A DNA stretch of 33,887 bases from the NCBI GenBank assembly GCA_017527625.1, contig JAFXPV010000079.1:1-33887 (forward strand), given 5' to 3'. This DNA comes from Bacteroidales bacterium. Lineage in GTDB: Bacteria; Bacteroidota; Bacteroidia; Bacteroidales; UBA932. The notes under the pieces are model-generated. The model ran no database searches, was not told the origin of the DNA, and was given only the letters and a program-made list of their open reading frames with translations. Below are positions 1-6,652 of the stretch, piece after piece (position 1 is the first letter of the stretch; the number at the start of each line of letters is the position of its first letter). Position numbers and translations under genes: made by a program.

Positions 1-326
1 CCCCGCTGGCCAGCACGGCAATCGAGGCGCTGCTACCTTATAAGGACAAGATACATACGATAACGGCTGACAACGGAAAGGAATTCGCCCGCCATAAGGA
101 GATTGCAAAGGGACTCGATGCCGAGTTCTACTTCGCACGCCCTTACCACTCTTGGGAACGAGGTGCAAACGAAAACACGAACGGGCTGATACGCCAGTAC
201 ATTCCGAAAGGTACGGACTTCAGCGAGCTGACCGATGAGATGCTTGCCGAGATCGAATGGAAACTTAACCACAGGCCCCGTAAGTCACTGGGTTACAGGA
301 CGCCTTTGGAATATTGTAAACAATAA
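1..326 (+). CDS. IS30-family transposase, C-terminal part (5' truncated by the window edge)
   Basis: An open frame enters from the left edge and ends with TAA at 324-326, giving about 108 codons. It reads as the end of a DDE integrase core of the IS30 family. The second catalytic Asp lies in the segment ITADNGKEF. The catalytic Glu lies in WERGANENTNGLIRQ, about 33 residues later as usual for IS30. The C-terminus has the family-typical LNHRPRKSLGYRTPLEY. Bacteroidota IS30 elements such as IS4351 have this organisation. Activity cannot be judged because the N-terminal helix-turn-helix and first Asp lie outside the window. The element marks the left side of an AT-rich, gene-poor accessory stretch and may have contributed to its rearrangement. 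Confidence 0.9.
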   Translation, partial: PLASTAIEALLPYKDKIHTITADNGKEFARHKEIAKGLDAEFYFARPYHSWERGANENTNGLIRQYIPKGTDFSELTDEMLAEIEWKLNHRPRKSLGYRTPLEYCKQ

Positions 327-340
327 TTTAACTTTGACTT

Positions 341-372
341 TTGAAGTGTGTTGCACTTCTAATTAGAATTCA
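341..372. repeat. Probable right end (terminal inverted repeat region) of the IS30-family element
   Basis: Fifteen bases after the transposase stop there is an inverted repeat GAAGTG-N5-CACTTC (343-348 / 354-359), overlapping the perfect 12-bp palindrome TTCTAATTAGAA (357-368). IS30-type elements usually end shortly after the transposase stop, so this is the likely right terminus. The left terminus is outside the window, so the match between ends and any target duplication cannot be verified. Confidence 0.35.
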
Positions 373-437
373 CCTCGTTAATAAAACAACACATACTTTA
401 GTTATATGATTATAAAGAGTATAGTTTATTCATAATT

Positions 438-1040
438 ATGACAGTAGTAGTAGATAACATCCAGAAAGCCGCAAAGGTTCTTGAAAACTCTCTAGGGATT
501 GATTATGAAGTTATTGATGCCACTCCGATGAAGGTCAAGGATCTCGCGGCTGAGATAGGACAGAGGAATAACACTGCCCTTATGGACGGTGAGGTTGCGG
601 AGTTCTTCTCCAAGGAGGAATATGAGAGTCATCCTGGTGAGTACTACAAAGTAGTACGCAATATCAGGAACGACAACTTCTCACGCCTGTATGCTCTCGT
701 AAATCGTTATCGTCTCGTAAACGGTAAGAAGATAGGGGAACGTACCTCATTTATCAATGTGGGGGGCATGGTTCGTACTCATTTTGATGTCGGTGGACAG
801 ACACCAGACGCTAATGGCAAAATAATAGGTGCTCGTAGATCTCTTATTTTGGGGGATTTTAACGTTAGGCTGAATTCGTACGCTTCTCCATGGGAGATGC
901 TTACACAGTTTTTAGCTGGAAAAAAAGTCAAAGCCGCTCGCAGCACAGATAAACTTTGGTTTCAGCGCTTTGAAGGAGGAAAACCAGTTCCTAATGAATA
1001 TAGAGAACAAAACTATCTAATCTATGACTTTGTCGAATAG
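438..1040 (+). CDS. Hypothetical protein, 200 aa, orphan
   Basis: A complete ORF with a plausible ATG start after an AT-rich leader. I do not recognise a family. The protein is soluble, with no signal peptide or membrane segment. It is mixed charged, with a Gly-rich middle (FINVGGMVRTHFDVGGQ, about residues 104-120) and an acidic C-terminus (YLIYDFVE). Codon use appears coding, and the length and absence of stops in a region otherwise full of remnants support a real gene. It follows the IS30 end by about 70 bases and is followed in the same frame by two further stop-separated open stretches up to 1466. It may therefore be cargo of a mobile element or the 5' part of a longer ancestral gene. 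Confidence 0.55.
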   Translation: MTVVVDNIQKAAKVLENSLGIDYEVIDATPMKVKDLAAEIGQRNNTALMDGEVAEFFSKEEYESHPGEYYKVVRNIRNDNFSRLYALVNRYRLVNGKKIGERTSFINVGGMVRTHFDVGGQTPDANGKIIGARRSLILGDFNVRLNSYASPWEMLTQFLAGKKVKAARSTDKLWFQRFEGGKPVPNEYREQNYLIYDFVE

Positions 1041-1190
1041 CAATTAGAAGATTTTGGGGTTCTCTCCATTGCCTACTCTTGTTTAGTGTTTACGAGACAG
1101 GGGGTATGGTCATCTACTCGAAGATGCTTGACTGAGGCACTTTCGGAATGCCGTTGCCGAGAGAGGAAACGGAGGTCACAAGCAACATAA

Positions 1191-1466
1191 TGTAAAATAG
1201 TCTGGAATTGTAATAATACGAGTCGTTGCAAGATTCTTCTAAGAAAAAATACTACTTCGTGGTTATTTTCTTCATTTGACAAATTACCTAATAGTGGTAG
1301 TGTGATTATAGATAGTGATATGATCTATAAATTACTTGGCTTCTTTACTAGAGAAGCAGATGTAGATGTCGAACTCACTGCGTATAGCGATACAGAGGAT
1401 TGTGATCAGGAACAAATTAAGGTGCATATGTGCTGGCCATCTTTCGGAGCATTGACTATTTCTTAA
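1191..1466 (+). pseudogene. Small ORF or gene remnant, unknown
   Basis: The frame is open from 1191 to the TAA at 1464-1466. The only ATG near the middle is at 1320-1322, which would give a 48-residue acidic peptide (for example READVDVELTAYSDTEDC). The part upstream of this ATG is also open and includes the protein-like segment SGSVIIDSDMIYKLLGFF. That suggests the 3' end of a degraded gene rather than a deliberate small protein. No family is recognised. Confidence 0.3.
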
Positions 1467-1551
1467 TATTTCCGGTAATCTGTCAAAGAATGAATAAACA
1501 CTATTTACTTCGTCTGGTTATTGATGTGTGAGACAATTAATGGCTTTACTC

Positions 1552-1570
1552 GACTGTTTCTGAAACAGTC
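1552..1570. repeat. Perfect 19-bp palindrome (GACTGTTTC-T-GAAACAGTC)
   Basis: Nine-base arms around a single central T. Outer bases GGC...GCC with a short bulge extend a possible cruciform or hairpin to about 1542-1580. There is no T tract on either side, so a factor-independent terminator is not supported. It lies between converging remnants, on the 3' side of the minus-strand frame at 1614 and of the plus-strand frame at 1466. It could be a recombination or protein-binding site, or a bidirectional stem at transcript ends. Confidence 0.5.
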
Positions 1571-1613
1571 CTAAACGCCAAATAATCCGTTATGGTATAG
1601 CATACGAGAGCCC

Positions 1614-2045
1614 TTAATAATCCGGTATAATATTAAAATAATCTAGCAACCATATGTACGCTACTTCATAAGAGTAATCACCTATTCCTTTAATTTTGGG
1701 GAGCGAATCCATTAAAGAAGATAATTCATCCTCAGTGGAAGGTCTGTTAGTTATACTATGTAGCTCTGTAATAATCGCTTTTCTATAACTATCCCACGAT
1801 GCTTTTGATGGATGGCCCGCTTTTCTGGGTCGTGGAAGAAATATCGTCATCATGTAGCTCGCTGTAATTCACTCTTGTATAAGGGGGCATACTTCTGGAT
1901 GAGCAATTAGCATCACTCGTATCCAATTATGTGCTTTACAAAATATGTTTTCATTACATACTCCTCCAGCTGTTTGTGGTCTGCAAACCTTGGCGTCGAA
2001 AGTTGATGAAAACGTCGTATGTTTTTCTTTTTCCCATCCTAAAAC
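1614..2045 (-). pseudogene. Probable pseudogene of an unknown protein, interrupted by one in-frame TGA
   Basis: On the minus strand one frame is open from 2045 to 1872, stops at a TGA (1869-1871), and continues in the same frame to 1614. Both halves look like protein. The upstream part contains CRPQTAGGVCNENIFCKAHN and HPEVCPLIQE. The downstream part contains PRPRKAGHPSKASWDSYRK and LPKIKGIGDYSYEVAYIW. Only the second half has its own ATG (1853), so a gene caller would report a 79-aa protein there. The upstream part lacks a start and begins inside the end of the Nudix gene. This is most simply a 5'-truncated gene carrying a nonsense mutation. The family is not recognised. Confidence 0.45.
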
Positions 2046-2764
2046 TCAAGCTGGAACCCTTTGGCTTTTAATCGTTCGTAGTTGTCCTTATCGAAGCGGT
2101 ACTTGATTGGGGTGCGGGTGCCACGGCGAGGTTTTTCGTCATCTACTTCTGACAGTATCTCAAAGTGCTTCATCTTGTTGGCGAAATTTCGACGGTCGAA
2201 CTTTACTTCCAGGATGGACTCGTAAAGATTCTGTAACTGGGGAAGGGTAAATATCTCGGGGAGAAGGTCGAATCCTACAGGTTCGAAATGGATGTCTTTC
2301 TTCAGCTGCGAAAAAGCCACACGGAGAATCTTGTCATGATCGAATGCCAAATGAGGAATATCATCCCAACTGAACCATTCTGCCTTGTCTGCATCTGTGT
2401 CTGCCTGGACTTCAGAGAGTTTTACAAGAGCGTAGTGGGCAATAGTAATCACACGTTCGCGTGGGTCGCGATTAATTTCACTGAAGGTGCCTACCTCCTT
2501 GAAGTCTTTCATCGAAAGTTTCAGACCTGTCTCTTCTTTTAGTTCCCTTGCAGCGGTATGGGCTACTGTCTTGTCTCTGTCTACATCCAAAAAACCACCA
2601 GGAAGAGCCCATTCCCCAACATATGCTGTAGTACTTGCCTCTTTTTCGGCACCACGCTTTATGAGAAGGACCTTCAACTCTTTTCCATCGTACCCAAAAA
2701 CTACACTATCCGCCGTCACTGCCGGATGCGGATACTCATATGTGTATAGACCTTTTATTGCCAC
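2039..2764 (-). CDS. Nudix-domain transcriptional regulator, NrtR/AraR-like (Nudix + C-terminal winged helix)
   Basis: The protein has an N-terminal Nudix fold followed by a winged-helix region of the kind found in the NrtR and Bacteroides AraR repressors. Visible features are the AVTADSVVFGYD strand, the GEWALPGGFLD turn, and a Nudix box (about residues 56-81) with an intact REL-KEETGL core. The spacing in front of the core is two residues longer than the MutT consensus, and the usual first Glu is not in place. That fits a ligand-sensing rather than a strongly catalytic Nudix domain. The C-terminal half includes LYESILEVKFDRRNFANKMK and the wing RRGTRTPIKYRFD. A longer frame begins at a TTG (2794), but this lies inside the -7 box and operator, so I choose the GTG at 2764. 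NrtR proteins bind ADP-ribose; the ligand here is unknown. An operator-like palindrome in its own promoter suggests autoregulation. Confidence 0.82.
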   Translation of the reverse strand: MAIKGLYTYEYPHPAVTADSVVFGYDGKELKVLLIKRGAEKEASTTAYVGEWALPGGFLDVDRDKTVAHTAARELKEETGLKLSMKDFKEVGTFSEINRDPRERVITIAHYALVKLSEVQADTDADKAEWFSWDDIPHLAFDHDKILRVAFSQLKKDIHFEPVGFDLLPEIFTLPQLQNLYESILEVKFDRRNFANKMKHFEILSEVDDEKPRRGTRTPIKYRFDKDNYERLKAKGFQLEF

Positions 2765-2767
2765 TTT

Positions 2768-2784
2768 TGTGTTTAAATTACACA
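2768..2784. promoter_or_regulatory. 17-bp operator-like palindrome in the Nudix regulator promoter
   Basis: On the minus strand the sequence is TGTGTAA-TTT-AAACACA. It overlaps the last two bases of the -7 box and covers the likely transcription start, a typical repressor position. The same 17-bp layout, in the same register to the -7 box, occurs at 4143-4159 in the divergent promoter on the far side of the TIR gene. Confidence 0.6.
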
Positions 2785-2812
2785 AAGCTAACAAAAAAAG
2801 AAATAGAACAAA
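2783..2812 (-). promoter_or_regulatory. Bacteroidota-type promoter of the Nudix regulator
   Basis: The -7 box TAGCTTTG (2790 to 2783) is preceded by a -33 TTTG (2812 to 2809) with an 18-base spacer, close to the TTTG-N19/20-TAnnTTTG consensus. It starts only 17 bases beyond the TIR gene stop, so the Nudix gene is likely transcribed separately as well as by read-through. Confidence 0.6.
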
Positions 2813-2829
2813 TATGAATGGGTGAAAAA

Positions 2830-3963
2830 CTACTGGCCATTCATGGCCGCAGTGGCCTTATCCACCCAAGGATTTTTCACATAGAAAGGATCTTTTGATT
2901 GAATGAGTTTCCATACTTCTAATGCGTCCTCGTTTTTACCAGCCATATATAGTATATCACCTTTGGAATCAAATGTGTTGATTATGGTGGAATCAATCAT
3001 TATGGCCTTATCGATAGTCTCCAGAGCATTATCATAATTACCTTCTTCCGCATATACATAAGCCAGGTTGTTCATTGAATACACCAACAATGTCAGCTGT
3101 TCAGTATTGTTCGATGAAGACAGGGATGACGCACAAGATATGGCCATTGAATAATTGTTTATTGCACGTCGAGTATCCGCAACACTTTGCCATGCATATC
3201 CGGCATTGTGATAGTAGTATCTTGCATCTAAAAGATGTGTTGTGTCTCGGGTCTGATTGAAAAGATCTAAAGCTATTGCCGCTTGCCTTTCGCAATCTTC
3301 GGCGCCTCGTTTATATAACCGCTCTGCCTTGGGGCTGATGTTTCTAACAGGAAATGATACTTCTTCTGCGAGGCTAAGAGCATCCGCCTTTTCAATGAAT
3401 ACATCAGGGTCGGTAGGTCGGTTGCGATAGAGTGCGAAAAGAAAGGAGGAGCAAATGACAATAAATATTACTGAAATCAACAGCCAACGAAGGCTATGCT
3501 TCTTTTTGGTCATCATTGTGTACTTCTTTGTCGCAGGGGCCAGGCGCTCTTTGATAAGTTTTTCTAGCGACACCTCGAACAACTGGTCCATATCCAAATA
3601 AGAGTATTGTTGGGCAGATATCGTATTGCGAATAATAGCCGGAATGTCGTCGGGAAAAACAACAGAATCCTTATTAGGAACTACCGGAATTATGTTCTTA
3701 TTATGATCGATTGCATACAATAGCTCTTGTCGCACATGATCATTCTCGTTTGAACAATTCGCAAAATAGTCTTGACTCATAATAACGAGGAACACGCTGG
3801 AGTTATCGATTGCTTCAAAGATGGTTTCCATAAAATGGCCATCTTTGATTTCATCCAAGTCAATGAATACAGAATACCCTTTACGTGTCAGGGCCTCTTT
3901 CGCAACCCTGGCAACAAACTTTTCACTTGACCTTCTATAACTTATGAAAATGTCGTACTTCAT
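2830..3963 (-). CDS. TIR-domain protein with a transmembrane helix and C-terminal TPR repeats
   Basis: A 377-aa protein. Residues 1-135 form a TIR domain: YDIFISYRRSSE at the start (box 1), GYSVFIDLDEIKDG, SVFLVIMSQDYF, and HVRQELLYA, where Glu80 is the expected catalytic Glu of NAD+-cleaving TIR enzymes. Residues about 158-180 form one membrane helix (LRWLLISVIFIVICSSFLFA), preceded by a Lys-rich stop signal, so the TIR domain should face the cytoplasm. The remainder is helical with at least two TPR-like units (for example LAYVYAEEGNYDNALETIDK), facing the periplasm in this topology. Bacterial TIR domains often cleave NAD+ to ADP-ribose products in phage defence, but no partner sensor is obvious here. 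Neighbours are an NrtR-like Nudix regulator downstream and a decayed ADP-ribosylglycohydrolase gene divergently upstream, all linked to ADP-ribose chemistry. Confidence 0.85.
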   Translation of the reverse strand: MKYDIFISYRRSSEKFVARVAKEALTRKGYSVFIDLDEIKDGHFMETIFEAIDNSSVFLVIMSQDYFANCSNENDHVRQELLYAIDHNKNIIPVVPNKDSVVFPDDIPAIIRNTISAQQYSYLDMDQLFEVSLEKLIKERLAPATKKYTMMTKKKHSLRWLLISVIFIVICSSFLFALYRNRPTDPDVFIEKADALSLAEEVSFPVRNISPKAERLYKRGAEDCERQAAIALDLFNQTRDTTHLLDARYYYHNAGYAWQSVADTRRAINNYSMAISCASSLSSSNNTEQLTLLVYSMNNLAYVYAEEGNYDNALETIDKAIMIDSTIINTFDSKGDILYMAGKNEDALEVWKLIQSKDPFYVKNPWVDKATAAMNGQ

Positions 3964-4017
3964 ATTTGCCCAATTGACTCATTTTTGGCTGCATTATTAA
4001 TGGGCAGCACGCAAAAA

Positions 4018-4025
4018 CAAATTTA
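4018..4025 (-). promoter_or_regulatory. Candidate -7 box for the TIR gene
   Basis: TAAATTTG on the minus strand, about 54 bases upstream of the TIR ATG at 3963. No good TTTG element is found 18-20 bases upstream of it, so support is limited to the -7 match and the position. Confidence 0.35.
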
Positions 4026-4092
4026 AGCACAAAATAACTTTTAATGAATAGAAGTATAGATAACCTCATTTACAACAAGCAAATCTCAATGA

Positions 4093-4109
4093 TGTGTGAA
4101 TTTTACGCA
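4093..4109. promoter_or_regulatory. Upstream 17-bp operator-like palindrome, imperfect copy
   Basis: TGTGTGA-ATT-TTACGCA. The right half is identical to that of the site at 4143-4159 and the left half matches at five of seven positions. It lies just upstream of the -33 element at 4114, 50 bases from the second site. Two such sites flanking a promoter would suit cooperative repression or looping, and could also affect the divergent TIR gene. Confidence 0.5.
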
Positions 4110-4113
4110 CTAA

Positions 4114-4144
4114 TTTGCTGAATTGAAAACAATGATTATATTTG
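4114..4144 (+). promoter_or_regulatory. Strong Bacteroidota-type promoter reading into the ADP-ribosylglycohydrolase stub
   Basis: TTTG at 4114-4117, a 19-base spacer, and TATATTTG at 4137-4144. This is a full match to the Bacteroidota consensus. The predicted start of transcription falls inside the palindrome at 4143-4159. The promoter is intact although the gene it served is a 23-codon stub. Transcripts could continue into the 156-aa ORF at 4352. Confidence 0.65.
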
Positions 4145-4159
4145 CGTAAAAGTTACGCA
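4143..4159. promoter_or_regulatory. 17-bp operator-like palindrome overlapping the -7 box
   Basis: TGCGTAA-AAG-TTACGCA, with perfect 7-bp arms. It overlaps the last two bases of TATATTTG, exactly as the palindrome at 2768-2784 overlaps the Nudix gene -7 box. This shared geometry is the main evidence that one regulator, probably the Nudix protein, controls both promoters. Confidence 0.65.
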
Positions 4160-4231
4160 TAAAGACTTGGAATTATCAGTAATTACTAAGAATCAGTATG
4201 ATATAACAACTTTAAAATCAATTGGAAAACT

Positions 4232-4303
4232 ATGTTAGGAGCAATTGCTGGGGACGCCATGGGTATCTGCACTAGGATAGTCAAAAACCTTTTTTTCCTT
4301 TAA
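4232..4303 (+). pseudogene. ADP-ribosylglycohydrolase (DraG/ARH family), 5' stub only
   Basis: The ATG at 4232 begins MLGAIAGDAMGICTRI, which matches the characteristic GAIAGDxxG N-terminus of the DraG/ADP-ribosylglycohydrolase family, where the GD lies close to the metal site. After about 18 codons the frame becomes a T-rich run and stops (TAA, 4301-4303), so roughly 95 percent of the gene is absent. The intact promoter and operators upstream show that this was once a regulated gene start. It is most likely a deletion remnant; a true 23-aa peptide is possible but less likely. Confidence 0.6.
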
Positions 4304-4351
4304 ATTCACTTATATAGTTATTTTTACCATTTTTATCAAACTATTTAGATT

Positions 4352-4822
4352 ATGCTCTCAACTGAAGAACAAGATGCGATTTGCAAGTTCCAGGTATGTG
4401 TTCAGCTTCATACAATCTTTTATTATTACCCTTATGCTCGTTCTCATCCATCGGAAAAAATACCAATTGATAGCCTTCCAAAATTAAGATCTGCTTTAAA
4501 TTGGTATTCCTTTTATATTCAAAAATACTATCCTTCTTTTTTTTCTTCTCTTGAAGAAGGCAGACAATTATTGAAAAAAGAAAGTGATAGGGTCATGTCT
4601 AGTAAGAGCTATCTTTTACCGGGCTATTTGAGCACCACCGCAAAAAAGTGTGCGAAACAGTTATTTTCATCTTCAAGTCGACATATTGATGATATAGCTC
4701 AATATATTGAAGGCTATCTTAGGTTTATACCAGATGTTGCGTTAAGTAATTCTATACGAGAAGTTGCAGTTAATTGCGGATTCTCTGTTGTCGGAGACAT
4801 GATTATTCGACATTTCAAGTAA
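4352..4822 (+). CDS. Hypothetical protein, 156 aa
   Basis: An AT-rich ORF with an ATG start and no recognisable family. The protein is cytoplasmic by appearance and rich in Tyr, Phe and Ser (for example HTIFYYYPYARSHPSEKIP and YYPSFFSSLEEG). It is predicted largely helical and has no signal peptide. Base composition is clearly lower in GC than the core genes to the right, suggesting recent acquisition. It lies about 50 bases after the glycohydrolase stub, so it may be expressed from the strong promoter at 4114-4144. It could be the gene that replaced the deleted part of the glycohydrolase. Confidence 0.5.
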   Translation: MLSTEEQDAICKFQVCVQLHTIFYYYPYARSHPSEKIPIDSLPKLRSALNWYSFYIQKYYPSFFSSLEEGRQLLKKESDRVMSSKSYLLPGYLSTTAKKCAKQLFSSSSRHIDDIAQYIEGYLRFIPDVALSNSIREVAVNCGFSVVGDMIIRHFK

Positions 4823-5289
4823 GCTATTTTGCTAACAAGTGATTATTATGACGTTACTCTACTTCCTTCTATGGTTTATTATGTACCGTTTAATCATTGC
4901 AACCGCTGCATACAACATCATCGCATCATAATTCATCCTTCTTTTTTTTCTTGCAAATGATTCGGATTTCCAATAGCTTCGTATAGCAACTCCGTACCAT
5001 TCGTCCAGAGGCACACATACTCACACCACACACCATTTTTGCAATGAATCAGATTAAGCGCATTCTACTTGCGTTGAGGTCGTTGTCTTCGCAAGTTTTG
5101 GCAGGGCCACCTCTTTCGGGCCCTTCCTTTCCCGGTTTTTCATCAGGCTGCAGGACGGTATAAATAGCACTTCCTGAGCATTGTTGCGCCTGTCACGACC
5201 CTGGGCTTCGTATGCCGCAGGGCAGCGTCATCTGTCGTCTCGCTTACACACATTCCACACATATTTACAGTACTCAAAACCTAACCCAA
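4823..5289. other. Intergenic stretch without a convincing gene
   Basis: About 465 bases. The first part is AT-rich with a T tract near 4940; the second part becomes GC-richer. A 39-codon frame starting at the ATG at 5044 has no supporting features. A short GC-rich inverted repeat (GGGCC-N8-GGCCC) lies near 5105-5123. No TAnnTTTG promoter with good spacing was found for the truncated mreB downstream. Confidence 0.5.
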
Positions 5290-5841
5290 ATGTCATTCTT
5301 GCAACAATCGTTGGCCATCGATCTGGGCACGGCCAACACAGTTATCACGAGGGACGACAAGGTCGTTCTTGATGAGCCCAGCATTATCGCTGTTGAAACA
5401 AAATCCGGGAAAATGGTGGCCATCGGCAGGACTACGGCCGAGAAGGTGAAGTTCTCGGTTGGCTCAGTACTGAAGCAACTGCCTGCCGAGGAGGCGCCTG
5501 AGGCCTGTATGGTTGAGGGGCGCAACCTGGCCACGCCTCATCCGGCCTCTGCAACTATCAACTACGCTGAAGTGGCGGAGTGCATAGACAAGACTATCTC
5601 GAAGATTGAGAACGAAATACTCAAGGTACTGCAGCGTACTCCTCCGGAGCTCTATTCCAACATTGTCAGCAACGGCATCTGGCTGGCCGGGGGAGGCGCC
5701 TTGCTGAGAGGTATCGCACAACGTTTTACTGAGAAGGTCCACATCCAGTTCCACGTGGCCGAAGACCCCCTAAAAGCCGTTGCCCGCGGCACCTGCATTG
5801 CTCTTAAAGGCTTCGAAACATATCCTTTCCTTATGAATTAA
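5290..5841 (+). pseudogene. mreB: MreB with a large in-frame internal deletion
   Basis: The 183-aa frame joins the first ~46 residues of MreB (AIDLGTANT phosphate-1 motif at 9-17, then DEPSIIAVETKSGKMVAIG) directly to the C-terminal part, beginning near TTAEKVKFSVGS and including RTPPELYSNI, GGGALLRG (134-141) and AEDPLKAVARGT. Bacteroidales MreB is about 340 aa, so roughly 150 residues are missing, including most of subdomain IB, the phosphate-2 motif and much of the interdomain connection. The junction is near 5425-5432. The frame is preserved, so a protein could be made, but it could not form a normal actin fold. A longer in-frame start exists at 5212; I choose the ATG at 5290, which gives the conserved N-terminus. 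A full mreB presumably exists elsewhere. Confidence 0.8.
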
Positions 5842-5851
5842 CACAACCACA

Positions 5852-6610
5852 ATGACACACAACAGATTATTCCCCATTACTCTATTGCTCCTCGCCCTGT
5901 GCTTGTTGCCGCATTGCCGTGGTAAGAATCCAACAACTTCTGGTGTTATAGATTCAACCCAATCAGATATCCCGACAGTCATTATAAAGTACGACCAACC
6001 CATAAACGGTTATATGGTCACAGTGAAACTGCATCCATTAGAAGGAGAACACTACGGCCCGGCCGAAATGCAGTTCAGCAATGCTAATTATAGCTTTACT
6101 GTCAATGTAGACTCTTTCGATGAAGATCATTTCAATTATGAGACGACCCTTCACGATGGAGATACAATTACGCTGCACTATACACCACTGCCAGAAGGAC
6201 AAGTAATCTCACCTGACTGTACATTCTTCTTCTCGGATGTTGACTTTGATGGAACCAAGGAGTTGATTGTACGGGAGCCACTCGCCGGGCCAAGGGGTAT
6301 CGGCGCTTATCATATCTATGAACTGGATGGAACCCAAAGGAAAGATGAGCCGTTATCTGCCATCGACGATATGACGGATTTCGATAAGGCAGAGAAGTCA
6401 ATTACTTTGAATTACTACTATGGTATCATCCTCGGCTTCACGTCATTGAAATACTGCTTGCAGGAAGATGGATTATTTGCCCTCACCGACAGCACTCATA
6501 CAGATTATAAGATGGAAACCATTAACGACATCATTACTGATAGCGTTAGGGTACACTACCACAGGCAAGGAGATAAGATGGTGTTAATCAAGACTGAAGT
6601 ATTCAATTGA
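5852..6610 (+). CDS. Putative lipoprotein with an FG-GAP/VCBS-like segment, unknown function
   Basis: 252 aa. The N-terminus is a lipoprotein signal peptide with a hydrophobic stretch and the lipobox-like LLPHC, lipidated Cys at 22. The mature part is rich in beta-strand. It carries FFFSDVDFDGTKELIVRE (about residues 125-142), a calcium-loop-like DxDxDG element typical of VCBS/FG-GAP or XAC2610-like proteins. Export to the cell envelope is likely. It lies 10 bases after the truncated mreB and 42 bases before the membrane protein at 6653 and may be co-transcribed with the latter. Substrate and role unknown. Confidence 0.65.
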   Translation: MTHNRLFPITLLLLALCLLPHCRGKNPTTSGVIDSTQSDIPTVIIKYDQPINGYMVTVKLHPLEGEHYGPAEMQFSNANYSFTVNVDSFDEDHFNYETTLHDGDTITLHYTPLPEGQVISPDCTFFFSDVDFDGTKELIVREPLAGPRGIGAYHIYELDGTQRKDEPLSAIDDMTDFDKAEKSITLNYYYGIILGFTSLKYCLQEDGLFALTDSTHTDYKMETINDIITDSVRVHYHRQGDKMVLIKTEVFN

Positions 6611-6652
6611 TTTGTTTATTATAAAAAACTTGCCTTATATGGCTGACTTACT

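Larger units (their letters stand above)
1041..1613. other. Gene-poor stretch with remnant frames and a palindrome
   Basis: About 570 bases without an intact gene of convincing length. In the same frame as the upstream 200-aa ORF there are two further open stretches: 1041-1190, ending in TAA, and 1191-1466, ending in TAA. The latter looks the more protein-like. A 19-bp perfect palindrome sits at 1552-1570. A minus-strand 69-codon frame at 1073-1282 overlaps these and has no independent support. Confidence 0.5.

Noticed and set aside
1073..1282. 69-codon minus-strand ORF
   Set aside because: Overlaps plus-strand remnant frames, has no start-proximal signals and no recognisable protein features.
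2792..2794. TTG start for the Nudix regulator
   Set aside because: It would lie inside the -7 box and upstream of the predicted transcription start; the GTG at 2764 gives a normal family N-terminus.
5044..5163. 39-codon ORF upstream of the truncated mreB
   Set aside because: No family resemblance, no promoter with good spacing and no sign of codon bias; could be chance.
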